A stretch of 7,911 nucleotides of DNA from Hyphomicrobiales bacterium (GTDB lineage Bacteria; Pseudomonadota; Alphaproteobacteria; Micropepsales; Micropepsaceae): positions 1 to 7,911 of the forward strand of contig JAFIHO010000104.1 of NCBI GenBank assembly GCA_017849395.1, read 5' to 3'. Of this stretch, positions 1 through 6,382 are shown piece after piece (position 1 is the first letter of the stretch; each line of letters starts with the position of its first letter). The translations under genes were made by a program, and so were the position numbers. The notes beneath the pieces are model-generated. The model was not told the origin of the DNA. It searched no databases and saw only the letters and a program-made list of their open reading frames with translations.

Positions 1-335
1 AGCAACGCCGCCACAGCGACGACGCCGGTCACGACCCCGACACCAACATCGCCGCCTTTCCCATCGCAATCCCGCTGATGGCGGGACCGGGCGCGATCAC
101 CGCCTGTATCCTTCTGGCGGGCGGAGCAGCGGGAAGCTGGCTGCAACTGACGCTTCTGCTGATCGTCATCGCGGTGATCCTGCTCCTCACGCTCGGAATG
201 TTCCTGCTCTCCGGCCTGCTGGAAAAGATGCTCGGCCAGCGCGGCCTGGCGGTCACCGAAAGGTTGATGGGCGTGCTGCTGGCGGCGCTGGCGGTGCAGT
301 ATGTCGCCGACGGTGTGCTGGCGCTGAAAGGCTAG
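1..335 (+). CDS. MarC family (UPF0056) integral membrane protein, C-terminal fragment
   Basis: The reading frame is open from the left edge (codons in the phase of base 3) to TAG at 333-335, so the gene starts outside the window. The visible 110 residues contain the family hallmark FPIAIPLMAGPGAIT at about 39-83, followed by two long hydrophobic stretches (a segment rich in L/I/V at about 141-216, and MGVLLAALAVQYVADGVLAL near the C-terminus). These match the last membrane helices of MarC proteins, inner-membrane proteins of about 200 residues whose transport substrate is not established; the old link to multiple antibiotic resistance was not upheld. The internal ATG at 78 lies inside the conserved PLMAGPG motif, so it is not the start. 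The stop overlaps the convergent dehydrogenase stop. The family call is firm; the function is unknown. Confidence 0.88.
   Translation, partial: QRRHSDDAGHDPDTNIAAFPIAIPLMAGPGAITACILLAGGAAGSWLQLTLLLIVIAVILLLTLGMFLLSGLLEKMLGQRGLAVTERLMGVLLAALAVQYVADGVLALKG
332..335. other. CTAG shared by two convergent stop codons
   Basis: The plus-strand TAG at 333-335 ends the MarC-family gene, and the minus-strand TAG (bases 334-332) ends the PQQ dehydrogenase. The four bases CTAG therefore contain both stops and the coding regions overlap by 4 bp. No space is left for a conventional intergenic terminator between the two genes. Confidence 0.95.
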
Positions 336-2350
336 AGTTTGAACGCCACCAGCCGCCCCGGCTCGCCAAAACCGGATACCGCAACCGCCACATATTGATC
401 GCCATTCACGGCATAGGTCATGGGCGAACCCGTGACGCGCGTCGGCAACCGCACCGCGCCCACTTCCTTGCCGGTCGCCTTGTCATAGGCACGCAGCCAC
501 GCGCCCATCTTGCCGTCCGGCCCGGTGGTCGCGGTGCCGTCGCCCGCGATCACTAGCGTCTTTGTTATCAGCGTGCCCACCTTGCCCTGCGATCCGGTGC
601 GCGCAATGGTCATGCCGCGCAGCGCGGGACTGTTGCGCACCTCATCCGGCGTCTCGCCATGCGGCACCTGCCAGACGATCTCGCCCTTGTTGAGATCGAT
701 GGCGGTGATCTGGCCGTAAGGCGGCTTCATCAGCGGCATGTCCCGCACCGTCAGGCGCGGCCGCGCCAGCGACGCGCTGCCCGCAGGCCGCGCCACGCCC
801 AGCATCATCTTCGCATCCGTCACGCGCGGATCGGCGGGAACCTCGCCGGTCGCGGCATAGGAGATGTTGGAGAAAATGTAGAAGATGTTGGTTTGCGGAT
901 CGAAGGATCCGCCCGGCCACTGTCCCGCGCCATCGGCATTGGGGTTCATGATCGTGCCCAGCGGGCGGGGCCATTTGCTCGCGGCAGGCAAGGTGAACAG
1001 CGGCCCGATGCGGAAATTCGCCACCAGCGCCTCCGCCTCCTTGCGCAGTTCCGGCGTGAAATCAATCAGGTCGTCGATCTCGATGCCCTGCCGGTCGAAA
1101 GGCGGCGGTTTGGTCACGAAGGGCTGTGTTTTGGGATACCATTCGCCCGGCACATCGCCTTTTGGCACGGGCCGTTCCGGGATCGGCCAGACCGGCTTGC
1201 CGTTGGTGCGGTCCAGCACATAGAGCCAGGCCTGCTTGGTCGGCTGCGCCAGCGCCTTGATTGCCTTTCCACCCACCGTGATGTCGCAGATGATCGGCGC
1301 ACAGGGAATGTCACGATCCTGCAGGCCGTGATGCACCGTCTGATAGTGCCAGCGCCGCTCGCCGGTGCGCACATCCAGCGCCACGATGCTTTCGCCGAAC
1401 AATCCATCGCCCGGCCGCTCACCACCATACCAGTCGCCGGTCGGCATCTCCACGCCGATAAAGACCAGGCCCAGTTCGGGATCGGCGCTGTTTTGGCACC
1501 AGTTGCCGGTATTGCCGGTGTATTCCGCCGAGCCGTTCAGCCAGGTCTCATAGCCGAACTCGCCCTTCTTCGGGATGGTATGGAATATCCATAGCCGCTT
1601 GCCGGTGCGCGCATCGTAACCGCGCACATAGCCCTTCACATGCCGCTTGTGCGGCGACACGCCGGACAGATGCGCCGCGCCCACCACCACCACATCGCCC
1701 ACCACCAGCGGCGTGGAATGGAGCCCGATGTCGTGCCCCACCTGGGCGCCATCAAGATCGATGTCCTGATCCATCTCCTTTTTCAGATCGACAATGCCAT
1801 CCGTGCCGAAGCCCGGCACAGGCTGGCCGCTGTGCGCATCCAGGCAGATCATCCGATAGCCGGGCGTCACGAAGATAATGTGATCCGTCACACCATCAGT
1901 CCAATAGGACAGGCCGCGCCCCGAACCGGGCCGTGCCGCGTTCCGGCCCCGCACGCCCTCGTCGAGATTGTATTTCCAGATCATCTCGCCGGTCGTGGCA
2001 TCCAGGCACACGGCGGCGCGGCGCGAACCGGCGGTGAGATAAAGCCTGCCCTTCACCATCAGCGGCGTGGATTGCAGGTTGGGATCGGGCGCGGGCCCCA
2101 GATTGTCGGGCCGGAACGTCCAGGCCGGCCGCAGCTTGCCCAAATTCTCCGCATTGATCTGGTCCAGCGCAGAATAACGCCAGCTCGACAGATTGCCGCC
2201 ATAGGTTTTCCACTCGCCATTGGCGGTGTCATAGGGCTGGGTCGGGTAGGGCGTCAGTGGAGCGGCCGGCGCCCGGCCTGCCGAGGTTCCCGCCAGCAGC
2301 GCCGCCGCGCCGGTCGCGCACACGCCCCGGCGTGAATATTTGTTCACCAT
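332..2350 (-). CDS. Exported PQQ-dependent dehydrogenase (quinoprotein, eight-bladed propeller type)
   Basis: 672 residues. The sequence shows quinoprotein features: WKTYGGNLSSWRYSALDQI at 47-65, repeated blade ends of the form D-x-x-[TS]-G-[EKR]-x-x-W (117-125, 246-254, 326-334, 552-560), GRGLSYW at 144-150, HHGLQDRDIP at 340-349 where the family carries its catalytic-site acidic residues, and PTKQAWLYVLDR at 370-381, whose Lys372 corresponds to the PQQ-contacting lysine of glucose dehydrogenases. There is no fused cytochrome c domain and no N-terminal membrane anchor, so electrons must pass to a separate carrier, plausibly the divergent cytochrome at 2536. The N-terminus, with an SRRG pair at 6-9, then a hydrophobic stretch and an A-P-A-A region near 27-30, looks like a Tat-type signal, so a periplasmic location is likely. 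The substrate (alcohol, aldose or other polyol) cannot be read from sequence. The start at 2350 has only a weak purine-rich RBS (AGGGCGG). Confidence 0.93.
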   Translation of the reverse strand: MVNKYSRRGVCATGAAALLAGTSAGRAPAAPLTPYPTQPYDTANGEWKTYGGNLSSWRYSALDQINAENLGKLRPAWTFRPDNLGPAPDPNLQSTPLMVKGRLYLTAGSRRAAVCLDATTGEMIWKYNLDEGVRGRNAARPGSGRGLSYWTDGVTDHIIFVTPGYRMICLDAHSGQPVPGFGTDGIVDLKKEMDQDIDLDGAQVGHDIGLHSTPLVVGDVVVVGAAHLSGVSPHKRHVKGYVRGYDARTGKRLWIFHTIPKKGEFGYETWLNGSAEYTGNTGNWCQNSADPELGLVFIGVEMPTGDWYGGERPGDGLFGESIVALDVRTGERRWHYQTVHHGLQDRDIPCAPIICDITVGGKAIKALAQPTKQAWLYVLDRTNGKPVWPIPERPVPKGDVPGEWYPKTQPFVTKPPPFDRQGIEIDDLIDFTPELRKEAEALVANFRIGPLFTLPAASKWPRPLGTIMNPNADGAGQWPGGSFDPQTNIFYIFSNISYAATGEVPADPRVTDAKMMLGVARPAGSASLARPRLTVRDMPLMKPPYGQITAIDLNKGEIVWQVPHGETPDEVRNSPALRGMTIARTGSQGKVGTLITKTLVIAGDGTATTGPDGKMGAWLRAYDKATGKEVGAVRLPTRVTGSPMTYAVNGDQYVAVAVSGFGEPGRLVAFKL

Positions 2351-2390
2351 CGTCAGTCCGCCCTTTGGGAAGGATTATGTTTTTTTCTTG

Positions 2391-2419
2391 ATAAAGCCGC
2401 CAGAAATGTCGGCGGGCAA
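2391..2419 (-). promoter_or_regulatory. Candidate promoter of the PQQ dehydrogenase with an inverted repeat in its spacer
   Basis: On the minus strand TTGCCC (2419-2414) is followed 17 nt later by CTTTAT (2396-2391), about 40 nt upstream of the ATG at 2350. The spacer carries an inverted repeat, CCGCC at 2397-2401 and GGCGG at 2411-2415 with 9 nt between, which could be an operator or a small hairpin. The -10 match is poor (3 of 6), so this is only a suggestion. Confidence 0.25.
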
Positions 2420-2433
2420 GGCCCATAAAATAC

Positions 2434-2462
2434 GTGACAGGCTGTTCACCGAATGAGATTAT
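2434..2462 (+). promoter_or_regulatory. Candidate sigma-70 type promoter of the cytochrome c gene
   Basis: GTGACA at 2434-2439 (5 of 6 to TTGACA) and GATTAT at 2457-2462 (4 of 6 to TATAAT) are separated by exactly 17 nt. Transcription would start near 2469, giving a leader of roughly 65 nt before the ATG at 2536. The site lies in the 185-bp divergent region shared with the PQQ dehydrogenase, so common regulation of the two genes is plausible. Evidence is motif match only. Confidence 0.4.
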
Positions 2463-2535
2463 TGTATTGGAGGCGCGCTGGTTAACGGGCCTGGTTGATG
2501 TGGCCCTTGGCCGGAACGGACGGAGCAGGACTTTC

Positions 2536-2814
2536 ATGAAACGCGTATTGATCGCCGCCATGCTGTTCGGCGGAGTTGTTGTCTCGACCGCTGCGAGCGC
2601 CGACGAATTTCCCCCGGGCGAGATGCATGATGTCGTCGCGACCGCCTGCACCGCCTGCCATGTGGGCGCCCAGGTGACGGCGCAGCACAAGACGTCTGAG
2701 CAGTGGGCCGAGACGGTCAGCCAGATGATCTCCAACGGCGCCCAGGTGAAGGACTCCGACTTCGACAAGGTCGTGGCCTATCTGACGCAGAATTTCGGCC
2801 CGGTCGGGCAGTAG
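2536..2814 (+). CDS. Small periplasmic c-type cytochrome, probable electron acceptor of the PQQ dehydrogenase
   Basis: 92 residues from the ATG at 2536, chosen because it is preceded by GGAGCAGGA and begins a typical Sec signal peptide (MKRVLIAAML, hydrophobic core, cleavage expected after ASA at 20-22). The mature protein is only about 70 residues, a minimal class I cytochrome: heme attachment motif C38-T-A-C41-H42 (His42 the proximal ligand), and Met64 in SQMISNGA as the likely distal ligand, followed by DSDFDKVVAYLTQNFG, the usual C-terminal helix. Small cytochromes of this pattern (CxxCH, then W-x-x-x-V-x-x-M) commonly accompany quinoproteins. The gene is divergent from the PQQ dehydrogenase, which lacks its own heme domain, so a role in passing electrons from PQQH2 to the respiratory chain is a reasonable inference. 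An in-frame upstream ATG at 2434 exists but gives no signal peptide at the N-terminus. Confidence 0.9.
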   Translation: MKRVLIAAMLFGGVVVSTAASADEFPPGEMHDVVATACTACHVGAQVTAQHKTSEQWAETVSQMISNGAQVKDSDFDKVVAYLTQNFGPVGQ

Positions 2815-2824
2815 TTTTTTGTTT
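2798..2824 (+). terminator. Possible weak rho-independent terminator at the end of the cytochrome gene
   Basis: GCCC (2798-2801) and GGGC (2806-2809) can form a short GC stem around the tetraloop GGTC within the last codons. This is followed after AGTAG by TTTTTTGTTTT (2815-2825). The stem is only 4 bp and the T-run starts 5 nt after it, so efficiency would be low. The larger hairpins of the adjoining repeat may help. Confidence 0.35.
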
Positions 2825-2832
2825 TCCCCATC

Positions 2833-2906
2833 TGTCCGCTACGCGCTCGCGCGCAGCGGACATCTTCCCCCGCCAGCAGCTTCGCCGCGCGGGGGCAGAA
2901 AGCTAG
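2833..2906 (+). repeat. Bipartite two-hairpin intergenic repeat, copy 1
   Basis: Two adjacent stem-loops lie in the convergent gap. The first has perfect 8-bp arms TGTCCGCT (2833-2840) and AGCGGACA (2855-2862). The second has 7-bp arms CCCCCGC (2867-2873) and GCGGGGG (2889-2895). The second hairpin and its flank are nearly identical to the minus strand of 7211-7252: CTTCCCCCGCCA (2864-2875), GCTTCGCC (2879-2886), CGCGGGG (2888-2894) and AGAAAGC (2897-2903) are all shared in the same order and spacing. It starts 18 nt after the cytochrome stop. It looks like a dispersed alphaproteobacterial intergenic palindrome that may also end transcription from both sides. No oligo-T follows either stem. 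Confidence 0.75.
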
Positions 2907-2945
2907 TGCTTGGCTGAACCAGAGCTTCTTGCTGCCGCACTTGAG

Positions 2946-3635
2946 CTATTGCGTCAGGCCAGCCGCTTTCAGTTCGGCCTGCGCGGCCTGGTAATAGGGC
3001 TGGAAGCCCGGCGTGCGCATCAGTTCCTTCGCAACCAGTACGCCCACCGCCTTGCCTGCAACAAGATCGCTGCGGAAATGATAGCCGCACACGATGCGGC
3101 TTTCCGCGAAATCGTCGGCGCGCGCCTGAATCGCCTTGGCCTTTGCGGGCATCAGCGACGCCAGCACCACCGCCGCCGCGTAGCCGAACGAGGCATGGCC
3201 GCTGGGATAGGATGACGACGGCATGCCTGTCGCATGGGGCGTGCAGGTCTTGATCGACGCATCGGCGATCCAGGGCCGGTCGCGCTGGAACGCCTTCTTC
3301 GCCGCCGACGAAGCGGGCGCTTCGCTTTTGACCAGCGCATGAATCATCTGCGCCGTGGCAGGCAGCGATTTTCCTTTCGCGCCCATCACCTCCAGAAAAG
3401 CCGACTCATCTTCATGTCCGTCATCCCAGGCCGCCGCCGCCATCCGCGCGGACGTCGCCGCGGCCTGGATGCGTTTGACCTCCGCCAGTTCCGCCTTGGC
3501 CTGGGTCGAGCCCGGCGCCGGCGGCGCCGAAAGGAATTTCCCCGGCGCATACTGCTCCGGCGTCAGCAGGACCGGCGTTTCGGCGCGCAGCGGCCCGGCG
3601 CACAACAGCGCCCCAAGCAGAACAAGTCGTTTCAT
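2946..3635 (-). CDS. Class A non-specific acid phosphatase, PAP2 superfamily, periplasmic
   Basis: 229 residues from the ATG at 3635. This start is preceded by GGGGGAGAGGGG and begins a clean signal peptide (MKRLVLLGALLCAGPLRA, cleavage near 18). An upstream in-frame ATG at 3725 lies inside the M13 gene and hides the signal peptide. The complete PAP2 phosphatase signature is present: K113-x6-R120-P121, P144-S-G-H147 in SSYPSGHAS, and S179-R180-x5-H186-x3-D190. In the family His186 forms the phospho-enzyme intermediate and His147 is the proton donor. The YPSGH form and secretion match bacterial class A acid phosphatases (PhoN-like), which release phosphate from many organic monoesters. It is the last gene of the minus-strand operon, starting 14 nt after the M13 stop. 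All catalytic residues are intact; the true substrate is unknown. Confidence 0.93.
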   Translation of the reverse strand: MKRLVLLGALLCAGPLRAETPVLLTPEQYAPGKFLSAPPAPGSTQAKAELAEVKRIQAAATSARMAAAAWDDGHEDESAFLEVMGAKGKSLPATAQMIHALVKSEAPASSAAKKAFQRDRPWIADASIKTCTPHATGMPSSSYPSGHASFGYAAAVVLASLMPAKAKAIQARADDFAESRIVCGYHFRSDLVAGKAVGVLVAKELMRTPGFQPYYQAAQAELKAAGLTQ

Positions 3636-3649
3636 GCCCCTCTCCCCCT

Positions 3650-5707
3650 CTACCAGAGATGCACACGCTCCTGCGGCGGCAGGAAATATTTCTGGCCCGG
3701 CGTCACATTGAACGCGCTGTACCATTCATCCATGTTCCGGGTCGCGCCGATGACGCGAAATTCCGGGATGGTGTGTTCATTGGACAGGGTCTGGGTGCGG
3801 ATGGCGCTTTCGCGGTACTTGCTGCGCCACACCTGGCCATAGGACAGGAAGAAACGCTGGTCCCCGGTCACACCGTCCAGCACAGGCGGCTTTTTTCCGC
3901 CCAGCGACAGACGATAGGCCTTATAGGCGATGGCCAATCCCGAAATGTCGGCGATATTCTCGCCCAGCGTGTTCTTGCCGATCACATGCAAGCCCGGCAG
4001 CGGCTCATAGGCGTCATACTGGCTGACGATGATTGCCGTGCGGGCGTCGAAATTCTTGCGGTCGTCGGCAGTCCACCAGTCCTGGAACACGCCCTTGCCG
4101 TCATACTTGCTGCCCTGATCGTCGAAACCGTGGCTGATCTCATGGCCGATCACTGCGCCGATGGCGGCGTAGTTGACTGCATCATCCGCCGTGGGATCGA
4201 AGAAGGGCGCCTGCAGGATCGCCGCAGGAAACACGATCTCGTTGAAGGACGGATTGTAATAGGCGTTGATGGTGGAGGGCGTCATGCCCCATTCGCTCTT
4301 GTCCACCGGCTGGTTGATGCGCGCCACATCACGGTTCCATTCGTAAACAGTGTGGGCCTGCACATTGGCGATGATGTCGTCGCGCACAACATTATAGGCC
4401 GAGTAGTCGCGCCATTTGGTGGGATAGCCGATTTTGGGCGTGAACTGATGCAGCTTCTCCAGCGCTTTGGCGCGGGTGGCGGGCGTCATCCAGGCCAGGG
4501 TCTTGATGTCGGCCTCATAGGCTTTCAGCAGATTCTGCACCAGCAAATCCGCCTTGGCCTTGGAGGCGGGCGGGAAATAGCGCGCCACATAAAGCTTACC
4601 CAGCGCCTCGCCCAGCAGATTGTCCAGCAGCCGCACCCCGCGCGTCTTGCGCTCCAACTGCTGCGTGCGCCCCGTCAGAACGGTGCCGTAAAAGGCAAAA
4701 TCGCGATCGTCAAACGCCTTGGGCAAATAGGAAGAGAAAGTGTGCAGATAGTGCACCACCAGATAATCGCGCCAGGTCGAAACCGGCGTCGCGGCGAAAA
4801 TCTTTGCCAGCGGCCCGAAGGCGGTGTTTTCCGCCACGATCACCTGCCGCTCGCCATTGGGACCGGTCAGGGGAATATGCGTTTCGGCCAGGAAAGAATC
4901 CCACGGGAAGTCCGGCGCCAGCGTCTTCAACGCCGAAACAGGCATGGGATTGTATGTCTTGTCGGCGTTGCGCCGGTCGGCGCGGTTCCATTGCACCTTC
5001 GCGATCTCGGTCTCCAGCGCCAGGATGCGGTCGGCCTTCGCCGCCGCGTCGGGAATATTCGCCAGGGTCATCATGTCGGCGAGATATTTGCGATAGGCCT
5101 CGCGCGTCTCCACCAACGCCTTGTCGTCCGACAGATAATAGTCGCGATCCGGCAGGCCGATACCGCCCTGATACAGGTTCACCGAGTAATTGTCGGGATG
5201 CTTGTCGTCGACCCCGATGCCGATATTGTAGATGCTGATTGTGGAGAGCGGGATCGCCGCCATGGCGCGCGCCACATCTTCCTTCGTCTGCAGCCCGTTC
5301 AGGTAATCCAGATCCTTCTGGATCGGCTTCAGGCCGGCCGCCTCGATACCGGCCGTGTCCATGTAGGAATCATACAGATCGCGCAGCTTCTTCTCTTCCG
5401 GCGGCAACTGCGCCTCCGGCTTCGCCGCCAGTTCGGCGACAATGGCCTTCAGACGCTCCTCGCTGAGAATCTGTAGCTGCTGGAACGATCCGATGCTGGC
5501 GCGGTCCGGCGGAATCTGGATGGTGGAGAGCCATTTGCCGTTCACATGAAGGAAGAAATTGTCGCCCGCCTTTATGCTGTTATCCATCGCCGTCAGATCG
5601 ACGCCCCATTTGCCGAAATGCAAATCCTTCGTCGCATCCTGCGCCAGCGCGACGCCGCTTGCGACAAGCAGGGCACAAGCGAAACCAAGAACCGGAAGGC
5701 GAGGCAT
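3650..5707 (-). CDS. M13 family zinc metallo-endopeptidase (neprilysin/PepO type), exported
   Basis: 685 residues, the usual full length for bacterial M13 enzymes. A signal peptide (MPRLPVLGFACALLVASGVALA) is followed by the N-terminal M13 domain (about 40-430) and the catalytic domain (about 480-685). Key residues are visible: zinc site H522-E523-I-S-H526 in IGHEISHGFDDQGS, third ligand E583 with D587 in GENIADISG, substrate-binding NAYY at 481-484, and H645/R651 in SNEHTIPEFRV, matching the transition-state histidine and the arginine of neprilysin. The protein ends RVHLW, close to the family's conserved C-terminal end, so it is complete. M13 enzymes cut short oligopeptides on the amino side of hydrophobic residues. 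No lipobox is seen, so it is probably soluble in the periplasm. The start at 5707 has CGGAGA as RBS; the upstream gene ends 19 nt before it. Confidence 0.96.
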   Translation of the reverse strand: MPRLPVLGFACALLVASGVALAQDATKDLHFGKWGVDLTAMDNSIKAGDNFFLHVNGKWLSTIQIPPDRASIGSFQQLQILSEERLKAIVAELAAKPEAQLPPEEKKLRDLYDSYMDTAGIEAAGLKPIQKDLDYLNGLQTKEDVARAMAAIPLSTISIYNIGIGVDDKHPDNYSVNLYQGGIGLPDRDYYLSDDKALVETREAYRKYLADMMTLANIPDAAAKADRILALETEIAKVQWNRADRRNADKTYNPMPVSALKTLAPDFPWDSFLAETHIPLTGPNGERQVIVAENTAFGPLAKIFAATPVSTWRDYLVVHYLHTFSSYLPKAFDDRDFAFYGTVLTGRTQQLERKTRGVRLLDNLLGEALGKLYVARYFPPASKAKADLLVQNLLKAYEADIKTLAWMTPATRAKALEKLHQFTPKIGYPTKWRDYSAYNVVRDDIIANVQAHTVYEWNRDVARINQPVDKSEWGMTPSTINAYYNPSFNEIVFPAAILQAPFFDPTADDAVNYAAIGAVIGHEISHGFDDQGSKYDGKGVFQDWWTADDRKNFDARTAIIVSQYDAYEPLPGLHVIGKNTLGENIADISGLAIAYKAYRLSLGGKKPPVLDGVTGDQRFFLSYGQVWRSKYRESAIRTQTLSNEHTIPEFRVIGATRNMDEWYSAFNVTPGQKYFLPPQERVHLW

Positions 5708-5726
5708 GTTCAGTCTCCGAGAAAAT

Positions 5727-6368
5727 TCAGGGCGTCTTTTCCACGATCAGGCCCGGCGTCATCTTGCTGCCGTCGCGCGCCGTGACGACGGACACGACCG
5801 CAATCGCGCCCGGCTTGGCCAGGCTAGCATCGCCGACTGTCAGCGCCGTCACCGGCACGCCGGACGCAACGGCAATCGAAACGTCCCCGGCACAGGCATC
5901 GGGCTTGATCGGAACGGGCATGCGGCCTTCGCACACCCCATTCTTCATGCCCGAACCGCGATAGCGCAATGTCATCACGCCATTCTCTGCCGTGGCGACG
6001 GTACCGTTGATCATCACGCGGCCCGGCTTCGTATCCGGGAAACGCCCCTCGCCCGAGCCGCGCAGCGGGCCGGGATAGATATGCACTTCCTGGGCGTTCA
6101 GCTTGCCATCCGCATCGGGCACCGCCGCCGCCCCCGCGAAAACGCCGGACTTGATGTCGCTGAAACGCGCCTTGCCGGTCGTGATGTAACGCGTGTTGGG
6201 CCGCACATTGACCCGCAGCCAGTCGGCGTCGGCGCTGGTGCCGTCAGGCTGCAGCACCAGGGTCGTGCCGTCAAAGGCGAGAATCTTGCCCCGTACCCGC
6301 GGAACGGGTTGCGCCAGCGCGGGCAACGCGAACACAAGCCCCGCCAGCGCAAGCCATATCCGCTTCAT
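5727..6368 (-). CDS. Secreted beta-rich protein with two DUF5666-like repeats, function unknown
   Basis: 213 residues. A signal peptide (MKRIWLALAGLVFALPALA, cleavage at about 19) is followed by two similar beta-rich units, about 24-97 (VRGKILAFDGTTLVLQ ... KSGVFAGAAAVPDADGKLNAQEVHI) and about 118-210 (INGTVATAENGVMTLRY ... AKPGAIAVVSVVTARDGSKMTPGLIV). Each has the order G-x-[IV]-x-x-x-[DE]-G, a predicted-strand pair, a G-x-x-[AV] turn and a DG[KS] near the end, the pattern of DUF5666/OB-like exported proteins. The second unit carries two cysteines (C146, C159) around MPVPIKPDACAGD that could form a disulfide. There are no catalytic motifs and no membrane segment apart from the signal. Spacing to the methyltransferase (14 nt) and to M13 (19 nt) indicates co-transcription. 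AAGGA lies just before the ATG. The DUF assignment is by resemblance and is moderate. Confidence 0.75.
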   Translation of the reverse strand: MKRIWLALAGLVFALPALAQPVPRVRGKILAFDGTTLVLQPDGTSADADWLRVNVRPNTRYITTGKARFSDIKSGVFAGAAAVPDADGKLNAQEVHIYPGPLRGSGEGRFPDTKPGRVMINGTVATAENGVMTLRYRGSGMKNGVCEGRMPVPIKPDACAGDVSIAVASGVPVTALTVGDASLAKPGAIAVVSVVTARDGSKMTPGLIVEKTP

Positions 6369-6382
6369 GCGTCCTTATACCC

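Noticed and set aside
659..1594. Plus-strand open frame of about 311 codons opposite the PQQ dehydrogenase
   Set aside because: Low-complexity Arg/Gly/His-rich composition, no RBS or motif; the opposite strand encodes a complete quinoprotein.
2833..2906. Strong intrinsic terminator or CRISPR-like repeat
   Set aside because: Neither hairpin is followed by an oligo-T run, and there are just two distant copies without spacers, so it is listed as an intergenic repeat.
3636..3725. Upstream start for the acid phosphatase at 3725
   Set aside because: It lies within the M13 coding sequence, and the ATG at 3635 has a good RBS and opens directly into a signal peptide.
3659..5476. Long open frame of about 605 codons on the plus strand opposite the M13 gene
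   Set aside because: The minus-strand frame has every M13 catalytic motif. The plus-strand frame is rich in R, G and H, has no recognisable domain, and is a typical high-GC antisense shadow.
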